The notes under the pieces are model-generated. The model worked only from the letters and a program-made list of their open reading frames with translations, had not been told where the DNA came from and searched no databases. 8,080 bases of DNA from Anaerolineales bacterium (GTDB taxonomy: Bacteria; Chloroflexota; Anaerolineae; UBA7937): positions 1-8,080 of the forward strand of contig JAUVHF010000068.1 of NCBI GenBank assembly GCA_030593425.1, written 5' to 3'. Shown here piece by piece: positions 1 through 6,360 of this stretch (position 1 is the stretch's first letter; each line of letters opens with the position of its first letter). Made by a program: the position numbers and the translations under genes.

Positions 1-722
1 ACACAGGAGGGCTCATCGGCATGGACATCGCTGTGGCTCGTGCGGTCCTGGCTATAGGGTTTGGGATTCTCATCGGACTGATGATGGCTTGGATATTCCG
101 CCAGGAAGAGCCGAATAGCCGCACCGTTGCCGCCAGCGTTCTAGGTTCAGCTGGGATCGAGGGCCGTATAGTGGGCTTGTTTGCCCTCTTGGTGGCTATC
201 CTCCTAGTAGGTACGGCTAAGATCGATGCCAGTTGGCGGAATGGTGGGGTGGCCCTCCTAGCAGTGAGCGCGGTAGCCACTGCCAACTGGGGGCTGACCC
301 GCCACGAGTCCAAACTTTGGCTAGAGGAGACTTGGAAGTTTATCAAGCAGATCTTTCCCCTGCTCATCGCCGGCGTATTTGTGGCTGGCATGGCCAAAGT
401 GATAATCCCGCCAGAGGTGGTTAGGAGCGTGGCTGGAAACAATACAATCCTCGCCAACTTGGTGGGAGTCTTATTTGGGGTATTCATGTACTTCCCCACC
501 CTGATGGAGGTGCCTATCGCTCGGATGTTCCTCGATCTAGGGATGGCTAAGGGGCCCCTTTTGGCCTACCTTTTGGCCGACCCGGAACTCTCTCTGCAGA
601 GCATCATGGTCACGCACAAGATCATGGGTGGCAAGAAGAACTTGGTTTATGTAGGGCTGGTGACGGTTTTAACCACCTTGGCTGGTTGGATATTCGGCAT
701 GGCTCTGGCCTTGCTAGGATAG
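1..722 (+). CDS. UPF0718/COG0701 family permease, 5' partial (C-terminal part)
   Basis: Integral membrane permease of the UPF0718/COG0701 type, a family that includes the arsenic-related ArsP exporters. The substrate here is not determined. The visible part (233 residues from the first ATG, at 21) has hydrophobic segments at about 5-25, 50-66, 75-90, 109-127, 141-160 and 207-231. It also has the family-like stretch FPTLMEVPIARMFLDLGM at about 158-175. The frame is open to the window edge, and the residues before the ATG (TGGLIG) resemble the middle of full-length members. I therefore read it as the second half of a protein of usually 300 residues or more, cut by the edge. An AGGAGG at 5-10 lies 10 bases before ATG 21, so a genuine short form cannot be excluded. 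The next gene begins 13 bp downstream and is probably cotranscribed. Family confidence is good; the start is unknown. Confidence 0.8.
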   Translation, partial: TGGLIGMDIAVARAVLAIGFGILIGLMMAWIFRQEEPNSRTVAASVLGSAGIEGRIVGLFALLVAILLVGTAKIDASWRNGGVALLAVSAVATANWGLTRHESKLWLEETWKFIKQIFPLLIAGVFVAGMAKVIIPPEVVRSVAGNNTILANLVGVLFGVFMYFPTLMEVPIARMFLDLGMAKGPLLAYLLADPELSLQSIMVTHKIMGGKKNLVYVGLVTVLTTLAGWIFGMALALLG

Positions 723-735
723 AAAGGAGAGGAAA

Positions 736-996
736 GTGAGGATAAAGATATTGGGCCCCGGCTGCGCCAATTGCCAGAAGGTGGAACAGATAGCCCGGGC
801 AGCAGTACTTGACCTGGGAGCAGAGGCCGAGTTCGAGAAGGTGATAAACTTCGACGAGATCATGAAATACCCTATAATGGCTACCCCTGGCTTGGTAGTA
901 AACGAGGAGTTAGTCTGCGCGGGGCGCATACCTTCCATAAAGGAAGTCATCTCCTGGGTCAAGGAGGCTCTGGCCGAGGAGGAGAAAGCGAAATAG
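736..996 (+). CDS. Small thioredoxin-fold redox-active disulfide protein
   Basis: An 86-residue glutaredoxin/thioredoxin-like protein of the redox-active disulfide protein 2 family (thioredoxin_3). The active-site CANC is at residues 10-13, right after the first strand (KILGPGC), and the conserved cis-Pro loop ATPG is at 49-52. A third Cys (61) follows in the next strand (NEELVCAG), as is common in this family. Length is normal for a single-domain member, and there is no signal peptide, so it should act in the cytoplasm. The start is GTG 736, supported by AAAGGAGAGG at 723-732. It follows the permease by 13 bp, a pairing often seen for COG0701 permeases. I infer that it supplies thiols to, or reduces the substrate of, the transporter. 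The C-terminus is Glu/Lys-rich. Confidence 0.85.
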   Translation: MRIKILGPGCANCQKVEQIARAAVLDLGAEAEFEKVINFDEIMKYPIMATPGLVVNEELVCAGRIPSIKEVISWVKEALAEEEKAK

Positions 997-1026
997 AACC
1001 AGGCCCTTTCAGATAGATTCTCAGCG

Positions 1027-1070
1027 AGGAGGTCCTTGTGTCGTCCATGCTGGTTTCCTCTAGGCAATAG
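1027..1070 (+). other. Possible 10-codon leader ORF with strong ribosome binding site
   Basis: AGGAGG at 1027-1032 stands 5 bases before GTG 1038, which opens a 10-residue ORF (MSSMLVSSRQ) ending in TAG at 1068-1070. The ORF covers the left arm of the inverted repeat at 1039-1108. It could be a leader peptide for the ACR3 gene, or the surviving 5' end of a gene destroyed when ACR3 arrived. No homology can be judged at this length. Confidence 0.3.
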
Positions 1071-1108
1071 TTTGATGAGTTGACTTTCTCGGAAACCACC
1101 TGACGACA
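1039..1108. repeat. Long interrupted inverted repeat upstream of ACR3
   Basis: The outer arms TGTCGTC (1039-1045) and GACGACA (1102-1108) are exact reverse complements. The inner arms TGGTTTCC (1051-1058) and GGAAACCA (1091-1098) are too. Together they make 15 pairs, interrupted by a 5/3-base internal loop and closed by a 32-base loop. The structure fills much of the 997-1148 gap between the redox protein and ACR3. No T-run follows it, so it does not look like a simple intrinsic terminator. It may be an RNA switch, a regulator site or the scar of a mobile element. Confidence 0.55.
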
Positions 1109-1148
1109 AACTAGCAATCACGATAATTTAATGGAAAGGATAAATCAA

Positions 1149-2204
1149 GTGAGTAACGTAGCAACCGCATCTGTCCAAGAACAGGCCGGTCTCAGCCTGG
1201 TCGGCAAGCTCTTGCCCGTGTGGATCATCCTGGCCATGGCGGCTGGTTTGCTTCTGGGCAAGTTCTTGCCACAGGTAGGCAAAGCCTTGGAGCCGGGTAT
1301 TCCTCTCGGCCTTTTTGTCATGATTTATCCAGCGATGACCAAGTTGGAGCTTGGACAGGTCCGCAGCGCCGTCCGCGACTGGAAGGCAGCGTCCATCGTG
1401 ATCTTTTTCAACTACGCCTTCAACCCCTTCCTGCTCTATCTTTTTGGCTGGATCTTTCTGCGCAACCATCCCGATCTGTGGACTGGCCTTGTTCTGCTGG
1501 GCGTGGCGCCCTGCATCGCCATGGTGCTGGTTTGGACCGACCTGGCACGGGGCAATGGTCCTCTGGGTATCGTCTTGATGGCCTGGAACTCGCTAATCCA
1601 GATTGTGACCACTCCCTTCTTCATCTGGTTGATCCTGGGTGCGCGGGTCTCTGTCGACCTTGGACTGGTGGCGCAGAGCGTGTTGTTGTATCTGGGGCTG
1701 CCCTTGTTGACCGGAGCTCTTTCCCGGCGGTGGATGTTGCATACGAAAGGGCAAGCCTGGTTTGAGAACAAGGCGCTCCCGGTGTTAGATGATGTGCAGC
1801 TCACTGCCCTGATGTTGACGCTGGTCGTCATGTTTGCGCTCCAAGGCGATGTGATCCTGCAACGCCCTGAGTTGATCTGGCAGATGGCAACGCCGCTCGT
1901 GCTCTTTTTCGTTGTGCTCTTTTTCGGCGTCCTCCTCGTCAGTCGCAAGGCGGGCTTTTGCTACGCCGACTCGACGACAACCTCTTTCCACTGCACAGGT
2001 CGCAACTTTGAGCTGGCCATCGCAATTGCGCTGACCGCCTTTGCGTCGCGTCCGATGATTGGCGTTGCGACGGTGATCGGCCCCCTGATCGAAGTGCCGT
2101 TGATGCTAACGATCGTCTACCTGGCAAAGAAGCTCGAGTGGAAGCTCTTCGGCACCAACACCGCCGGCGCCTGCCAGTCGCAGGCCAACCGGGATCGGGC
2201 CTAG
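1149..2204 (+). CDS. acr3: ACR3-type arsenite exporter
   Basis: Arsenite efflux permease of the ACR3 (arsenical-resistance 3, BART superfamily) type, expected to export As(III) across the inner membrane by proton antiport. From GTG 1149 it has 351 residues, normal for the family, with about ten hydrophobic segments. Family hallmarks are FVMIYPAMTKLELGQV near 57-71, APCIAMVLVWTDLARGN at 120-136 (Cys122 matches the essential family Cys), NFELAIAIA at 286-294 (Glu288 matches the essential Glu) and GPLIEVPLM at 311-319. An extra CTGR precedes the NFELA motif (Cys282). GTG 1149 is preferred because GGAAAGGA (1133-1140) sits 8 bases upstream. ATG 1131, in frame, would add 6 residues but lacks a ribosome binding site. 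Codon choice appears to use fewer ATA/CTA/AGG than the genes on both sides, which suggests separate acquisition. No ArsR gene is present in the window. Confidence 0.9.
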   Translation: MSNVATASVQEQAGLSLVGKLLPVWIILAMAAGLLLGKFLPQVGKALEPGIPLGLFVMIYPAMTKLELGQVRSAVRDWKAASIVIFFNYAFNPFLLYLFGWIFLRNHPDLWTGLVLLGVAPCIAMVLVWTDLARGNGPLGIVLMAWNSLIQIVTTPFFIWLILGARVSVDLGLVAQSVLLYLGLPLLTGALSRRWMLHTKGQAWFENKALPVLDDVQLTALMLTLVVMFALQGDVILQRPELIWQMATPLVLFFVVLFFGVLLVSRKAGFCYADSTTTSFHCTGRNFELAIAIALTAFASRPMIGVATVIGPLIEVPLMLTIVYLAKKLEWKLFGTNTAGACQSQANRDRA

Positions 2205-2232
2205 CAGTTCAACTCGTCCCATCAACGCCGCC

Positions 2233-2421
2233 GTGGGGGTGACCATGTGGGACATCGCCCAAAGCGTGCTCATCCTCCTGCGCATCCTCCTGGCCCAGGT
2301 GGGGGCTATCGCTTCCCATAAGGTATCGCCACAACGGCTGAAGATCCTCGTCACCCTACTATATGTCTATGTGGGCCTGAAACTGGTAGGCATCTTCACC
2401 GTGTTGGGGCTACCGCTTTAG
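2233..2421 (+). pseudogene. C-terminal remnant of TauE/SafE-family permease
   Basis: This 62-residue reading frame ends with LLAQVGAIASHKVSPQRLK followed by a hydrophobic helix (YVYVGLKLVGIF). That is the pattern of the last two segments of TauE/SafE (sulfite exporter) permeases, which normally have about 240-270 residues. The remaining membrane segments are missing upstream. The frame stays open back through the end of acr3, and its start of similarity lies near 2218-2240. A short stretch INAAVGVT may come from the conserved A-V-G-T-S region of the family, which would imply an internal deletion. CATCCTCCTG is duplicated at 2271-2280 and 2283-2292, encoding a repeated ILL. Its 3' end overlaps plsX convergently by 26 bp. 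I regard it as a non-functional stub left by recombination beside acr3. Confidence 0.6.
2271..2292 (+). repeat. 12-bp period tandem duplication in TauE remnant
   Basis: CATCCTCCTG occurs at 2271-2280 and again at 2283-2292, separated by CG. It looks like slippage inside a decaying gene, although it keeps the frame. Confidence 0.5.
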
Positions 2422-3418
2422 CACCAAGGCTTGCCAGGTCGGTGCGGATCGCCTCCACCAGGTTACCTTTCACAGCCCTCTTGGCCTGCCCCATGGCGCT
2501 GACCACAGCCGGCGCTTTGGAACGGCCATGGCCGATCACCACCACGCCGTTCACCCCTAAAAGGGGCATGCCCCCGATCCTGGAATAGTGGTATCTCTTC
2601 CGTATCTCTGCTAAAGTGGGGCGGAGGGCGGAATCGAGGGCCTGCGAGGGCAATATCGAGGCCAGCTCTTCCTCCACCACGGTCAGTAGCCTGCTGGTGA
2701 GCCCCTCCGTCAGTTTCACGACCACGTTCCCCACCAGCCCATCGGTCACCACCACGTTGGCCCGCCCCAGGGGGATATCCATCCCCTCCATGTTCCCGAT
2801 GAAGTTTAGGCCGCTCTTAGCCAGGAGAGGGAAGGTCTCTATGATCGCCCTGCCACCTTTGCCCTCTTCCGCTCCGTTGCTGAGGAGCGCTACAGTAGGG
2901 TTTTTGATCCCCATCATCCTCTCCGCATAGAGGCTACCCATGAGGGCGAACTGCAAGAGATGGTCCGGCTTGCAATCGACGTTGGCCCCACCATCTAAGA
3001 TGAAGGTCTGTTCCTGGATCCCCAGATAGGGGGTCCCTATGGTGGCACGGCGGATCCCTTCGATGGGGCCTAAGACCCAGAGAGCGGCGATCATAGCCGC
3101 CCCGGTGTGCCCCATAGTCACCACCGCATCGGCGGCTCCCTCCCCAACCAAGCGAGTGGCCACCACGATGGAGGCCCCCTTCTTGCGCCGCACCGCCTGG
3201 GCGGGGTGCTCCTCCATGCCGATGACCTGGGGAGCCTCGACCAGGGAGAAAACGATGCCTCTCGTCTCCGCCTCCGCAAGTTCCGCCTCGATGGCCTGGG
3301 GTTGCCCCACCAGGATCAACTCGACATCGTGTTCCCGTGCTCCTACGAGGGCCCCTTTTACGATCTCCTCGGGGGCGTAGTCGCCCCCCATGGCATCCAC
3401 CGCTATCTTCAACTTCAC
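2396..3418 (-). CDS. plsX: Phosphate acyltransferase PlsX
   Basis: PlsX makes acyl-phosphate from acyl-ACP and phosphate, which PlsY then uses to acylate glycerol-3-phosphate, the first step of phospholipid synthesis. It is a soluble or peripheral membrane enzyme. The 340 residues are a normal length. The N-terminal IAVDAMGGDYAP (5-16) is diagnostic. Other family blocks are EEHPAQAVRRKKGAS (about 69-83), TMGHTGA (in place of the commoner SAGNTGA), GANVDCKPDHLLQFALMGS, LLSNGAEEGKG, TDGLVGNVVVK and the late GxNGVVVIGHGRS. GTG 3418 is used here. TTG 3412 would give the shorter MKIAVDAMGG start and has GGAG 7 bases upstream, so it is a serious alternative. The GTG overlaps the stop of a 34-codon ORF (GTGA), which suggests translational coupling. 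The gene is divergent from fabH. Confidence 0.97.
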   Translation of the reverse strand: MKLKIAVDAMGGDYAPEEIVKGALVGAREHDVELILVGQPQAIEAELAEAETRGIVFSLVEAPQVIGMEEHPAQAVRRKKGASIVVATRLVGEGAADAVVTMGHTGAAMIAALWVLGPIEGIRRATIGTPYLGIQEQTFILDGGANVDCKPDHLLQFALMGSLYAERMMGIKNPTVALLSNGAEEGKGGRAIIETFPLLAKSGLNFIGNMEGMDIPLGRANVVVTDGLVGNVVVKLTEGLTSRLLTVVEEELASILPSQALDSALRPTLAEIRKRYHYSRIGGMPLLGVNGVVVIGHGRSKAPAVVSAMGQAKRAVKGNLVEAIRTDLASLGAKAVAPTR

Positions 3419-3519
3419 TCTCCGCAGGCTATCAATCCCAGGAGGCCCGGGCCGAAGTGAACCGCCGAGGCAGGGCCGAAATCCGTGATGATCTCGCCAT
3501 CGTAGTCGACCTCACCCAT
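3415..3519 (-). CDS. Uncharacterised 34-residue ORF translationally coupled to plsX
   Basis: I do not recognise this protein. It starts at ATG 3519 with AGGAGG 7 bases upstream (complement of 3527-3532), the best ribosome binding site in the plsX region. It reads MGEVDYDGEI, then ITDFGPASAV, then a hydrophobic HFGPGLLGLIACGE end. Its TGA stop overlaps the plsX GTG in a GTGA junction, so ribosomes finishing it could restart on plsX, whose own site is poorly spaced for that GTG. It could be a leader that couples or tunes PlsX synthesis, a small functional protein or a decayed gene. The first 14 residues are acidic and the rest is Gly-rich and nonpolar. It has two histidine/cysteine-type ligands at most (His21, Cys32). 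Confidence 0.5.
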   Translation of the reverse strand: MGEVDYDGEIITDFGPASAVHFGPGLLGLIACGE

Positions 3520-3565
3520 CGTGAACCTCCTCTAATAATCCTTTCCCTCACAACCGCCTCTCTTG

Positions 3566-3576
3566 GTTCTTAGAAC
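3566..3576. promoter_or_regulatory. Palindrome in the plsX-fabH divergent region, candidate operator
   Basis: GTTCTTAGAAC is a perfect 5+1+5 inverted repeat. It sits between the 34-codon ORF start (3519) and the fabH promoter (3638-3646), where a regulator of fatty acid synthesis could act on both directions. It does not resemble the FapR consensus that I know. An 11-bp palindrome can also arise by chance. Confidence 0.3.
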
Positions 3577-3637
3577 ACCTACGACTGTGCAGGGTTGCGC
3601 CTTAGACCCTCTCTTCGTACCTATCTTACACCTTCTG

Positions 3638-3646
3638 TGTTATACT
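3638..3646 (+). promoter_or_regulatory. Extended -10 promoter for fabH
   Basis: TGTTATACT matches the extended -10 pattern (TG, one base, then TATACT at 3641-3646). I see no convincing -35 at 16-18 bases upstream, which is tolerated by extended -10 promoters. Transcription would begin near 3653 and give a leader of about 70 bases before the TTG start of fabH. A weak opposite-strand TAAGAT (3623-3628) could serve plsX, but it lacks a clear -35. Confidence 0.5.
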
Positions 3647-3725
3647 GAAGAAAGGTCTTCTAAGGTTGCCATATCCAAAATTTCAGGGCTACAGCGCTTA
3701 TCTGACCCGCGAGAGGGAGAGAAAT

Positions 3726-4850
3726 TTGCCTAGATATGCGCACATCGTGGGCTGGGGGAAGTACGTCCCAGATAAGATCCTCACCAACGACGATCTATCG
3801 GAGTTAGTGGATACCTCCGATGAGTGGATCCTGGCTCGCACGGGGGTATCGGAGCGGCGGATCGCCGGGCCCAAAGAATCGACCTTCACTATGTCTTTGA
3901 GGGCCGCACAGGAGGCCCTCGAAGTGGCTAACATGGACCCCCGAGAGCTGGATCTCATCATCGTCTGTACCGCCACCCCCGACTACCCCTTTCCCGCCAC
4001 AGCCTGTTTGGTGCAAGACGCCCTGGGGGCTACACGTGCCGGGGCCTTTGACCTAGAGGCGGCCTGTTCTGGCTTCATCTACGCCCTGAGTATAGCCAGC
4101 CAGATGATCGCCACCGGAGCATACGAACACGTCCTGATCATCGGCGCTGAAACTTTCTCGCGCGTCCTAGATTGGACCGACCGCGGTACCTGTGTGCTCT
4201 TTGGAGATGGAGCAGGGGCCTTTCTTCTCCAGGCCAGCGATGCCCCGGGAGGGGTGCTCTCCTTCGTCTTGGGATCCGATGGATCCGGCGGTCAACTCCT
4301 TATCATCCCCGCTGGAGGGAGTCGTCAGCCGGCGAGCCTGGATACGGTGACCCGTAGGCTCCACTTCGTGCAGATGAGGGGGCGAGAGGTCTTTCGTTTC
4401 GCCTCCCGCATCATGAGCAAAGCGGCCAGGGAAGCGATCCGCGCGGCCAAACTGACCACCGATGATATCGACCTCTTCGTTCCCCACCAAGCGAATCTAC
4501 GGATCATCCTCTCCTCAGCCAAGGATCTGGGGCTTCCTATGGAACGGGTCTTCGTTAACGTGGAGAAGTACGGTAATACCTCTGCTGCTTCGATCCCTAT
4601 CGCCTTCTGTGAGGCGATCGAACAGGAGCGGTTGAAGCCTGGGGATCACGTGGTTCTGGTGGGCTTTGGCGCTGGACTAACCTGGGCAGCAGCGGTGGTA
4701 AAGTGGCGGGTTCCCCTACCCGCACCTCCACCCCCACGCAGAGGACGTTTCTGGCGTTCGTTGCGCTACCGGTGGGCTAGGCTTAGATCTCTCTTGCGGC
4801 GTCTGAGGCGAAGAGTTGCCTCCTGGTGGAGCAGGATCAGGAGAGAGTAG
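3726..4850 (+). CDS. fabH: Beta-ketoacyl-ACP synthase III (FabH) with basic C-terminal tail
   Basis: FabH condenses acetyl-CoA or another acyl-CoA primer with malonyl-ACP to start type II fatty acid synthesis. From TTG 3726 it has 374 residues. The thiolase-fold catalytic triad is complete: Cys114 in LEAACSGFIYA, His254 in VPHQANLRI and Asn284 in KYGNTSAAS. Other family marks are DTSDEWILARTGVSERR near 29-45 and the C-terminal GFGAGLTWAA (313-322). The start is set by GGGAG at 3715-3719, 6 bases before the TTG. An in-frame TTG at 3666 would add an implausible 20-residue extension. The core ends near 327, the usual family length. It is followed by a Pro-rich linker (PLPAPPPP) and a tail of about 37 residues with 16 Arg and 4 Trp. 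The tail may bind membrane, nucleic acid or ACP. The 3' end overlaps amrS convergently by 14 bp. Confidence 0.95.
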   Translation: MPRYAHIVGWGKYVPDKILTNDDLSELVDTSDEWILARTGVSERRIAGPKESTFTMSLRAAQEALEVANMDPRELDLIIVCTATPDYPFPATACLVQDALGATRAGAFDLEAACSGFIYALSIASQMIATGAYEHVLIIGAETFSRVLDWTDRGTCVLFGDGAGAFLLQASDAPGGVLSFVLGSDGSGGQLLIIPAGGSRQPASLDTVTRRLHFVQMRGREVFRFASRIMSKAAREAIRAAKLTTDDIDLFVPHQANLRIILSSAKDLGLPMERVFVNVEKYGNTSAASIPIAFCEAIEQERLKPGDHVVLVGFGAGLTWAAAVVKWRVPLPAPPPPRRGRFWRSLRYRWARLRSLLRRLRRRVASWWSRIRRE

Positions 4851-5877
4851 CTCTCTTAGTGGTGAAACCTCCCACTATCGGTATCGCTCTCCCGCATTCA
4901 GGACATCTCCCTTTTTGGATTCGGTAGGCGGCCACCCATAGACCGTGCCGCTGAATGAGGAGTTCTCCACAGTGGGGACAATAGGTATTCTCGTACCGAT
5001 GACCCCGCACATTCCCCAGATAGACGAACCTGAGTCCCTCTTCCTTGCCTATCTCCCAGCCCCTCTCCAGGGTGGCGAGCGGGGTAGGGGGGTGGTGGAA
5101 CCTGTAAGCTGGGAAATAGCCACTCAGATGCCAGGGGGTCTCTTCCCCCAACTGGTCACGGATGCGGGCGGCGATGCCTCGTAGCCCCTCCTCGTCGTCG
5201 TTCACCCCGGGTATCAGTAGGGTGGTGACCTCCAGATGTACCCCCCTCTCCCTGGCCAGGCGACAGTTCCTCCAAACCACCTCCACATCGGCTTTGCAGT
5301 ACTTCTTAACTACCTCCCTTGAGCCTTTGAGGTCCACGTTCATGGCATCGAGGCCTGCTTCTACCAAGAGGTTAAGGGCCTCTTCGCTCATATAGCCGTT
5401 GGTGACATAGGTGTTGTATAGGTCCCTTTCCTTCGCCAGCCGGAAGACCTCGAGCGACCACTCGAAAGAGAGAGTGGGTTCGTTGAAACTGACGGAGGTC
5501 CCCTGGTAACCTCGACTTATGGCCTGATCCACGAACTCCCGCGGCGACATGAATCTTAAGCCTCGGGGTTCGGCCTTGCTTATATCCCAGTTTTGGCACC
5601 AGGGACAGGCGAAGTTACAACTCCAACTGCCACAGGTTAAGGCCACACTGCCGGGGTAAAAGTGAAAAAGGGGTTTCTTCTCGATGGGGTTAGATGATAG
5701 GGAGGAGACGTCGCCGTAGATGAGGGTGTAGATGGTGCCCCCCTCGTTTCGCCTCGTCTTACACCAGCCCAACTGCCCGTCCCGGAGGGCACATCTCCGC
5801 TCGCAGACGAGACATCGCGTGCGCTCGTTCAACCTCTCTTGGAGCAACCCTTCCCTGAGAAAGGGACTAACGTTCAT
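4837..5877 (-). CDS. amrS: AmmeMemoRadiSam system radical SAM enzyme
   Basis: Radical SAM protein of the COG1180 activase-like group, AmmeMemoRadiSam type. It uses a [4Fe-4S] cluster and S-adenosylmethionine; its exact reaction is not established. From ATG 5877 it has 346 residues. The start is chosen because GGAGG lies 9 bases upstream; a longer in-frame form from 5925 adds 16 residues without support. An N-terminal Cys cluster (C22, C25, C29, C39) comes first. The SAM-cluster motif CNFACPWC (C87, C91, C94) follows, then SFNEPTLSFEW, TPWHLSGYFPAYRF, and LGNVRGHRYENTYCPHCG leading to a C-terminal zinc-ribbon-like pair CPHCG/CPECG (C300, C303, C325, C328). All are typical of this family. The partner genes AMMECR1 and Memo are not in the window. 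It lies 57 bp after the ASCH gene and may share its transcript. Confidence 0.92.
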   Translation of the reverse strand: MNVSPFLREGLLQERLNERTRCLVCERRCALRDGQLGWCKTRRNEGGTIYTLIYGDVSSLSSNPIEKKPLFHFYPGSVALTCGSWSCNFACPWCQNWDISKAEPRGLRFMSPREFVDQAISRGYQGTSVSFNEPTLSFEWSLEVFRLAKERDLYNTYVTNGYMSEEALNLLVEAGLDAMNVDLKGSREVVKKYCKADVEVVWRNCRLARERGVHLEVTTLLIPGVNDDEEGLRGIAARIRDQLGEETPWHLSGYFPAYRFHHPPTPLATLERGWEIGKEEGLRFVYLGNVRGHRYENTYCPHCGELLIQRHGLWVAAYRIQKGRCPECGRAIPIVGGFTTKRATLS

Positions 5878-5934
5878 GGGGAAAAGCCTCCTTACGCAGG
5901 CAGAAGGGGCTGTTCTTGCTGGCATGGCCTCATA

Positions 5935-6360
5935 TCAAGAATAACGTCGAATCACTTGAAACGGTTCATCGGCAAGATACACAAAGCCTTGAGGAGCGGT
6001 CAGCGATGCGCCCAATGTTCGCAGGGGCACTGGATTTCGCAAAGCGCAAATGTTTCCGATTCCGATGGCGATGCCTCGAGTAGCGGAGGCATAATACGCC
6101 TCGAACTCGTCTTGAAACATCCCTGCTACTGCACTATAGCGGGACCACAATTCCTTCGGTGAACCCTCGTCCATATAGGCTACCTCAAAGTACCCAAGAA
6201 TCTTCTGAACAGGGCTGCTTGCATACACGACCACGTGTGATACCTCGTTCCGGAACCTAACCTTCCTGAATTCCACCTTTTTCTCGCCAGTCATTATCGA
6301 CCGAGCGAATCGTGGTTGAATTGGTAGAAGCACTATCCGTTCAGCCTGGTTTGAAGCCAT
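5935..6360 (-). CDS. ASCH-domain (PUA-like) protein
   Basis: This 141-residue single-domain protein is of the ASCH superfamily, a PUA-related fold proposed to bind RNA or modified nucleotides. The N-terminal strand LLPIQPRFARSIMTGEKKVEFRK (about 11-33) holds the family signature G-x-K-x-x-E-x-R at 25-32 (Gly25, Lys27/28, Glu30, Arg32). VVVYASSPVQKILGYFEV (about 43-60) is the characteristic second block. The function is unknown; annotation pipelines often call such proteins transcriptional regulators without proof. The ATG at 6360 lies inside the last codons of the PIN-GNAT gene (28-bp overlap). It is preceded by AGGGGG with 7-base spacing, so the two genes are almost certainly one transcription and translation unit. 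Base composition appears lower in GC than plsX/fabH/amrS. Confidence 0.85.
   Translation of the reverse strand: MASNQAERIVLLPIQPRFARSIMTGEKKVEFRKVRFRNEVSHVVVYASSPVQKILGYFEVAYMDEGSPKELWSRYSAVAGMFQDEFEAYYASATRGIAIGIGNICALRNPVPLRTLGASLTAPQGFVYLADEPFQVIRRYS

Noticed and set aside
1039..1108. Integron attC site
   Set aside because: The arms are inverted repeats of fitting size, but the flanking RYYYAAC and GTTRRRY core boxes are absent and no integrase is present.
714..1121. Long minus-strand frame opposite the CxxC gene
   Set aside because: It is antisense to a clear thioredoxin-like gene and shows no domain or ribosome binding site.
1436..1991. Minus-strand frames inside acr3
   Set aside because: Low-complexity Arg/Ser/Thr-rich translations opposite a well-recognised exporter; typical shadows of a GC-rich gene.
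3623..3628. Minus-strand -10 (TAAGAT) as plsX promoter
   Set aside because: No acceptable -35 was found at 16-18 bases, so it is only mentioned and not listed as a feature.
3666..3725. Upstream extension of fabH to an in-frame TTG at 3666
   Set aside because: The added 20 residues do not look like FabH, only the TTG at 3726 has a well-spaced GGGAG, and the FabH N-terminus begins naturally there.
5878..5925. Longer amrS start at 5925
   Set aside because: The extra 16 residues have no family resemblance, and ATG 5877 has GGAGG upstream.
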